Assembly (NCBI GenBank): GCA_044433365.1
Contig: JAWXTR010000067.1
Location: forward strand, 1-17,465
DNA length: 17,465 bases
DNA from: CAMQVM01 sp044433365
GTDB lineage: Bacteria > Bacteroidota > Bacteroidia > Bacteroidales > Rikenellaceae
Reading direction: 5' to 3'
Shown: piece by piece, positions 14,503 to 17,465 of the stretch
Layout of the letters: each line of letters begins with the position of its first letter
How positions within the stretch are numbered: position 1 is the first letter of the stretch
The notes under the pieces: model-generated
Database searches by the model: none
Told to the model about the DNA's origin: nothing
Seen by the model: the letters and a program-made list of their open reading frames with translations, nothing else
Translations under genes and position numbers: made by a program

Positions 14503-15492
14503 ATGAACAGTATAGGAAGATTATTTAGAGTCTCAATATTTGGAGAGTCGCACGGAAAAGGAGTTGGGGCGATAATTGATGCCCCTATCGCAGGTATACC
14601 AATATGCGAAGCCGATTTAATGACAGATTTAGAGCGACGAAAAAGCGGAAAACGTGGCACTACTCCACGCAAAGAGTCAGACCTACCTCGAATTATCAGT
14701 GGCGAATTTAACGGCTATGCAACAGGTGCTCCTATGACTATTCTCTTTCAAAACGAAAATACTCTAAGTGGCGATTACAAAAATCTAGTTGCACACCCAC
14801 GCCCAGGTCACTCTGATTTAGTGGCTCAGCAAAAATACGGAGGTTTTAACGACTATCGAGGTGGTGGTCATTTTTCTGCTCGTGTCACTTTAGGCGTGGT
14901 TGCTGCAGGAGTGGTTGCTAAAAAGCTTTTGAAAGAGAGTGGGATTACTATCTCTGCAAGGATTACAGAGGTAGGAGGCGAAAAATGTGTCGAAAAATTT
15001 GATGATGTTATCGAAAATGCTCTAAAAAATCAAGATTCTATTGGAGGTGTGGTAGAGTGTACCGCTACAGGAATGGTTGCAGGGCTTGGAGAACCATTTT
15101 TCGACTCAGTAGAGAGCCAACTAAGCCACGCAATTTTTGCTATTCCTGCTGTTAGGGGTATCGAATTTGGCGAAGGTTTTGACTCAGCAAGGGCATTAGG
15201 CTCTAATCATAACGATATGATTTTAAACGCTGAAGGCAAAACCGCAACCAACAATTCAGGTGGGGTAAATGGTGGTATTTCAAACGGAAATGATATAACT
15301 TTTAGAGTGGCTTTTAAGCCAACTTCAAGTATTTCACGCCCACAAATGAGCTACAATAAAGAGTTGGATAGCGTAGAAGAGCTTCGCATAAAAGGTCGTC
15401 ACGATGCTTGCGTTGCACTCCGCAGCCCAGTGATTGTTGAGGCAATGTGTGCTATTATTTTAGCAGATTTATTGCTAATTAGTAAAAAATAA
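14503..15492 (+). CDS. aroC: Chorismate synthase, compact form
   Basis: This enzyme converts 5-enolpyruvylshikimate-3-phosphate to chorismate with reduced FMN, the last shared step to aromatic amino acids and folate. Family motifs are FGESHGKGVG with H17, the RR pair at 45-46, TTPRKESD, RPGHSD with H103, GGFNDYRGGGHFSAR (113-127), KPTSSI and KGRHDACV. At 329 residues it is shorter than the roughly 355 usual in Bacteroides and enterobacteria, lacking the insert after the ITARITEVG strand region. GGGHFSAR replaces the common GGGRSSAR, a form I associate with clostridial-type enzymes. The usual RRRPG motif reads RRKSG. All core catalytic residues appear present, so it should be active. The ATG at 14503 gives the standard IGRLFRVSIFGESHG beginning. 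Confidence 0.96.
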   Translation: MNSIGRLFRVSIFGESHGKGVGAIIDAPIAGIPICEADLMTDLERRKSGKRGTTPRKESDLPRIISGEFNGYATGAPMTILFQNENTLSGDYKNLVAHPRPGHSDLVAQQKYGGFNDYRGGGHFSARVTLGVVAAGVVAKKLLKESGITISARITEVGGEKCVEKFDDVIENALKNQDSIGGVVECTATGMVAGLGEPFFDSVESQLSHAIFAIPAVRGIEFGEGFDSARALGSNHNDMILNAEGKTATNNSGGVNGGISNGNDITFRVAFKPTSSISRPQMSYNKELDSVEELRIKGRHDACVALRSPVIVEAMCAIILADLLLISKK

Positions 15493-15614
15493 GAACAAAA
15501 TTTCTGAAATTATACATTTTTTTTTTACACAAAGAGAACTGGAACTTATATTTTTAACGATTAGAGCAACGAAAGTAGTTATTTTGTAACATTGATAAAA
15601 AATTTTCAAAAAAA

Positions 15615-15644
15615 TTGTTACTTTAATTTTTTTTTGTAACTTTG
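15615..15644 (+). promoter_or_regulatory. Promoter of the lrp-tsaB pair
   Basis: TTG at 15615-15617, a 19-base spacer and TAACTTTG at 15637-15644 make the best Bacteroidetes-type promoter in the window. It starts the transcript about 20 bases before the lrp ATG at 15669. GTAAC occurs at 15586-15590 and 15636-15640 and inverted (GTTAC) at 15617-15621, framing the promoter; these might be binding sites for the Lrp protein itself. Confidence 0.7.
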
Positions 15645-15668
15645 TAAAAATTTAATCTTATTAAGGAT

Positions 15669-16148
15669 ATGGCAAAGTATAGTATTGATGCAATTGACCA
15701 AAAAATCTTAGAGCATTTAATTAACAATGCTCGTATGCCGTTTCTTGAGATTGCACGTGAGTGTGGTATCTCTGGAGCAGCAATTCACCAACGTGTTAGA
15801 AAGCTAGAAGAGGCTGGAATTATTACTGGTTCTCGTCTTGAAATCGATCCTAAAGCGTTAGGAAACGATGTTTGTGCCTATGTTGGCATCCAAATTTCTC
15901 AATCAAACTTCTATGATGAGGTAGTTGAGTCGCTAAAAGGTATTCCTGAGATTGTGGAGTGTCACTTCATTACAGGTAAATACTCTGTTTTTGTTAAGCT
16001 TTATTGCAAAAACTACGAACACCTAATGAACACAATGATTAACACAATCAAAGAGATTCCTGGTATTTCTCAAACTGAAACTTTCCTTTCTCTTGACCAA
16101 TCATTCGAACGCCAAGTTCACGTTCATAAAGTTCAAGACAAAAAATAG
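15669..16148 (+). CDS. Lrp/AsnC-family transcriptional regulator
   Basis: A DNA-binding regulator of 159 residues. The N-terminal AsnC-type winged helix-turn-helix (about 5-60) has the expected pattern DAIDQKILEHLINNARMPFLEIA and recognition helix SGAAIHQRVRKLEEAGII. The C-terminal RAM domain (about 68-145) contains the effector-binding fold with PEIVECHFITGKYSVFVKLYC. Members form octamers or similar assemblies and sense amino acids or related metabolites; which one is bound here cannot be told. SGAAIHQRV is, from memory, typical of a conserved Bacteroidales Lrp protein. It is the first gene of a two-gene operon with tsaB, has a clear promoter, and may regulate itself. Confidence 0.92.
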   Translation: MAKYSIDAIDQKILEHLINNARMPFLEIARECGISGAAIHQRVRKLEEAGIITGSRLEIDPKALGNDVCAYVGIQISQSNFYDEVVESLKGIPEIVECHFITGKYSVFVKLYCKNYEHLMNTMINTIKEIPGISQTETFLSLDQSFERQVHVHKVQDKK

Positions 16149-16151
16149 AGG

Positions 16152-16853
16152 ATGATATTATCAATTGAAACGGGTGGCGAAATCTGCTCTGTAGCTCTTT
16201 CTAAAGATGGTGAGTTAATCTCCCTTAGAGAGAGCGATGAGGGGCGTAACCACGCACGTGATTTGGCTCTATTTATTAGCGAAATTTTCAAAGAAAACAG
16301 CATCGAAGAGTCTGATTTAGACGCTATTGCAATCAGCAAAGGTCCTGGTTCTTACACAGGGCTTAGGATCGGTGTTTCAGTAGCTAAAGGCATTTGCTAT
16401 GCAGCAAAAAAGCCTCTAATTTCAATCGGCTCTCTCGAATCGCTTGCTGCCTCGGCAATTGATGATATTGAGGCTGGAATTGTTGGTATCGACTCTATCG
16501 AAGATGCCATCTTATGCCCAATGATTGATGCTCGACGCATGGAGGTGTATGAGCAGCTTTTTGATGAAAATGGAGTGGCTATAACTGAGGCTAAAGCTCA
16601 TATAATCACCTACGATAGCTTTAAAGATTGTAAGCTTAAAAGTAAATTTATAATTTTTGGCTCTGGTGCTGAGAAATGTCTCTCAACACTTTTGGTGGAT
16701 GGTTTGCAATATATCAATACCGTTCAATCGGCACGTGGTATGGTAAAATTAGCCCACAAACTCTTTGATGAAGGTAAGTTTGAGGATGTAGCATATTTTG
16801 AACCTCTATACCTAAAAGAGTTTACTGCAGCAGCTCCCAAAAAGCTCCTTTAA
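16152..16853 (+). CDS. tsaB: tRNA t6A modification subunit TsaB
   Basis: TsaB (YeaZ) is the scaffold partner of TsaD in the complex that places threonylcarbamoyl-adenosine at position 37 of ANN-decoding tRNAs. The 233-residue protein is a normal length and has the ASKHA-type beginning MILSIETGGEICSVAL and the signature GPGSYTGLRIG (64-74), followed by GSLESLAASA and MIDARRMEVYEQLF. It lacks the metal-binding histidines of TsaD, which separates the two families. Its ATG lies three bases after the lrp stop codon and is preceded by GAGG, one of the few Shine-Dalgarno-like sequences here, so the two genes are very probably cotranscribed. Confidence 0.95.
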   Translation: MILSIETGGEICSVALSKDGELISLRESDEGRNHARDLALFISEIFKENSIEESDLDAIAISKGPGSYTGLRIGVSVAKGICYAAKKPLISIGSLESLAASAIDDIEAGIVGIDSIEDAILCPMIDARRMEVYEQLFDENGVAITEAKAHIITYDSFKDCKLKSKFIIFGSGAEKCLSTLLVDGLQYINTVQSARGMVKLAHKLFDEGKFEDVAYFEPLYLKEFTAAAPKKLL

Positions 16854-16903
16854 AGTTAGCTAGTTACTTACCGACACAATTTTATTTTAAATTCTTATAT
16901 AGC

Positions 16904-16945
16904 ATATATGTAGGTGTTTAATTTTTTGCGTCTATATATGTAGGT
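16904..16945 (+). repeat. Pair of 12-bp direct repeats, 30 bases apart
   Basis: ATATATGTAGGT occurs at 16904-16915 and again at 16934-16945, a period of 30 bases (close to three DNA turns). It lies 50 to 90 bases after tsaB. It could be a tandem regulator site or a remnant repeat; nothing else supports either reading. Confidence 0.5.
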
Positions 16946-16981
16946 AAATTCACAAATCAAAACCATCAAACAAAAAATCTC

Positions 16982-17268
16982 GGCTCATTCTCAAAATATG
17001 TTGCTACCCCCATTCACAGTTGTAAAATGCTTTTACCTAACTCCGTAGAGACGTTAGGTCTAACGTCTGTAATCGAACTAAGTATATGTCAAATATTACA
17101 GACTATCGCAGTTATATTTTGGTATTAGAAGTGCTGTATCTTCAGACGTTGTACACAACGTCTCTACCTTGGTTTGGTAGCCTTTGTGCGGTTGCAGACG
17201 TTGGACCCAACGTCTCTACTGTCGAGCCATCAATTTAAATTCTTAACAACAGATTTTGAGAACGAGCC
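16982..17268. mobile_element. 287-bp element with 22-bp inverted ends and three hairpin repeats
   Basis: GGCTCATTCTCAAAATATG (from 16982) and its inverted partner AGATTTTGAGAACGAGCC (to 17268) form 22-bp terminal inverted repeats with two mismatches. The interior has no ORF but holds three copies of a 25-base hairpin (17045-17069, 17143-17167 and 17195-17219). The layout fits a non-autonomous transposable element or a cluster of REP-like repeats. No target duplication was recognised at the borders and no transposase is present. Confidence 0.6.
17045..17219. repeat. Three REP-like hairpins, one inverted, with covarying stems
   Basis: Copies two (17143-17167) and three (17195-17219) read CAGACGTTG-(loop)-CAACGTCTCTAC on the plus strand. 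Copy one (17045-17069) is on the minus strand and reads CAGACGTTA-GACC-TAACGTCTCTAC. All have an 8-bp stem AGACGTTR/YAACGTCT with a 4-base loop (TACA, GACC or GACC). The G-C pair closing the loop in copies two and three is replaced by A-T in copy one, a paired change. An alternative fold ACCTAAC (17035-17041) with GTTAGGT (17053-17059) competes with copy one. Similar GTAGAGACGTT palindromes are, from memory, widespread in cyanobacteria and some Bacteroidetes. Confidence 0.85.
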
Positions 17269-17300
17269 CTTTTTTAGAAAAAATGAACAAAAACACGCCT

Positions 17301-17322
17301 TCATCGCTCTTCGAGACGATGA
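17301..17322. other. Short stem-loop before the terminal lipoprotein gene
   Basis: TCATCG and CGATGA pair around an inner TCT-TCG-AGA hairpin with one bulged C. It lies about 50 bases upstream of the lipoprotein ATG and may be a leader structure or an end of the preceding repeat block. No clear TAnnTTTG box was found between it and the ATG. Confidence 0.35.
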
Positions 17323-17370
17323 GCGCAAAATCAAATGATAGTAATAAAAACTCCTCTTAACACATTTTTT

Positions 17371-17465
17371 ATGAAGAATTTTTTCAAATATTTCATACTC
17401 ATGCTATCTGTTGCTATGGGTATTATGGCATGTAGTAATGCCGATTTAGAGGGTAACTCCACCCA
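17371..17465 (+). CDS. Putative lipoprotein, N-terminal part only
   Basis: The reading frame opens at the ATG at 17371 and stays open for 31 codons to the window end. The start MKNFFKYFILMLSVAMGIMACSN is a type II signal peptide: positive N-terminus, hydrophobic core and lipobox I-M-A-C with the lipidated cysteine at residue 21. The mature part begins SNADLEGNST, with no strong sorting signal readable. The protein should be a lipid-anchored envelope protein; nothing can be said about its function because the rest lies outside the window. Confidence 0.7.
   Translation, partial: MKNFFKYFILMLSVAMGIMACSNADLEGNST

Noticed and set aside
17045..17219. CRISPR-like array formed by the three 25-base repeats
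   Set aside because: Only three copies, one inverted, with unequal gaps (about 73 and 27 bases) and no cas genes; these are hairpin repeats.

Overview
The window looks like a chromosomal segment of an AT-rich member of the Bacteroidales. The grounds are Bacteroidetes-type -7 boxes (TAnnTTTG) before several genes, almost no Shine-Dalgarno sequences, a Bacteroidales-style FucP permease, an Lrp/AsnC regulator of the Bacteroidetes type, and many intergenic AT repeats of the AATTATGAATT kind. Genus cannot be fixed from the sequence alone. No rRNA, tRNA, transposase, phage gene or CRISPR array is visible.

Layout: (1) 1-1080: a divergent glutamate racemase gene (murI, minus strand) bracketed by a full-length and a miniature copy of a palindromic repeat. 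(2) 1081-4764: single-chain purL of purine synthesis, with a CG-centred 14-bp palindrome just before its start. (3) 5039-6499: a secreted serine-type sulfatase. (4) 6681-11929, minus strand: an apparent sugar module in transcription order fucP-like permease, aldo/keto reductase, zinc alcohol dehydrogenase, then a DUF6786-like mutarotase-fold protein beyond two tandem palindromic repeats. (5) 11930-12515: a long AT-rich divergent control region. (6) 12516-16853, plus strand: mlaE, mlaF, a PspC-domain protein, a compact chorismate synthase (aroC), an Lrp/AsnC regulator and tsaB. (7) 16854-17370: a repeat-rich gap, then the start of a lipoprotein gene cut by the window end.

The genes are mostly housekeeping (cell wall, purine, aromatic amino acid, lipid transport, t6A tRNA modification). 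The exception is the minus-strand permease-reductase-dehydrogenase set, which suggests uptake and redox conversion of a deoxyhexose such as L-fucose. The nearby sulfatase may release such sugars from sulfated glycans.

The most unusual content is non-coding. There are two unrelated families of about 162-167 bp elements that are palindromic over their full length (family 1 at 1-121, 7791-7955 and 8075-8237, with a miniature at 952-996; family 2 at 10407-10573, with an exact 34-bp end fragment at 6529-6562). A third element of 287 bp (16982-17268) has 22-bp inverted ends and encloses three small hairpin repeats whose stems show a compensatory base-pair change. These look like non-autonomous mobile or structured-RNA elements concentrated around murI and the sugar module.
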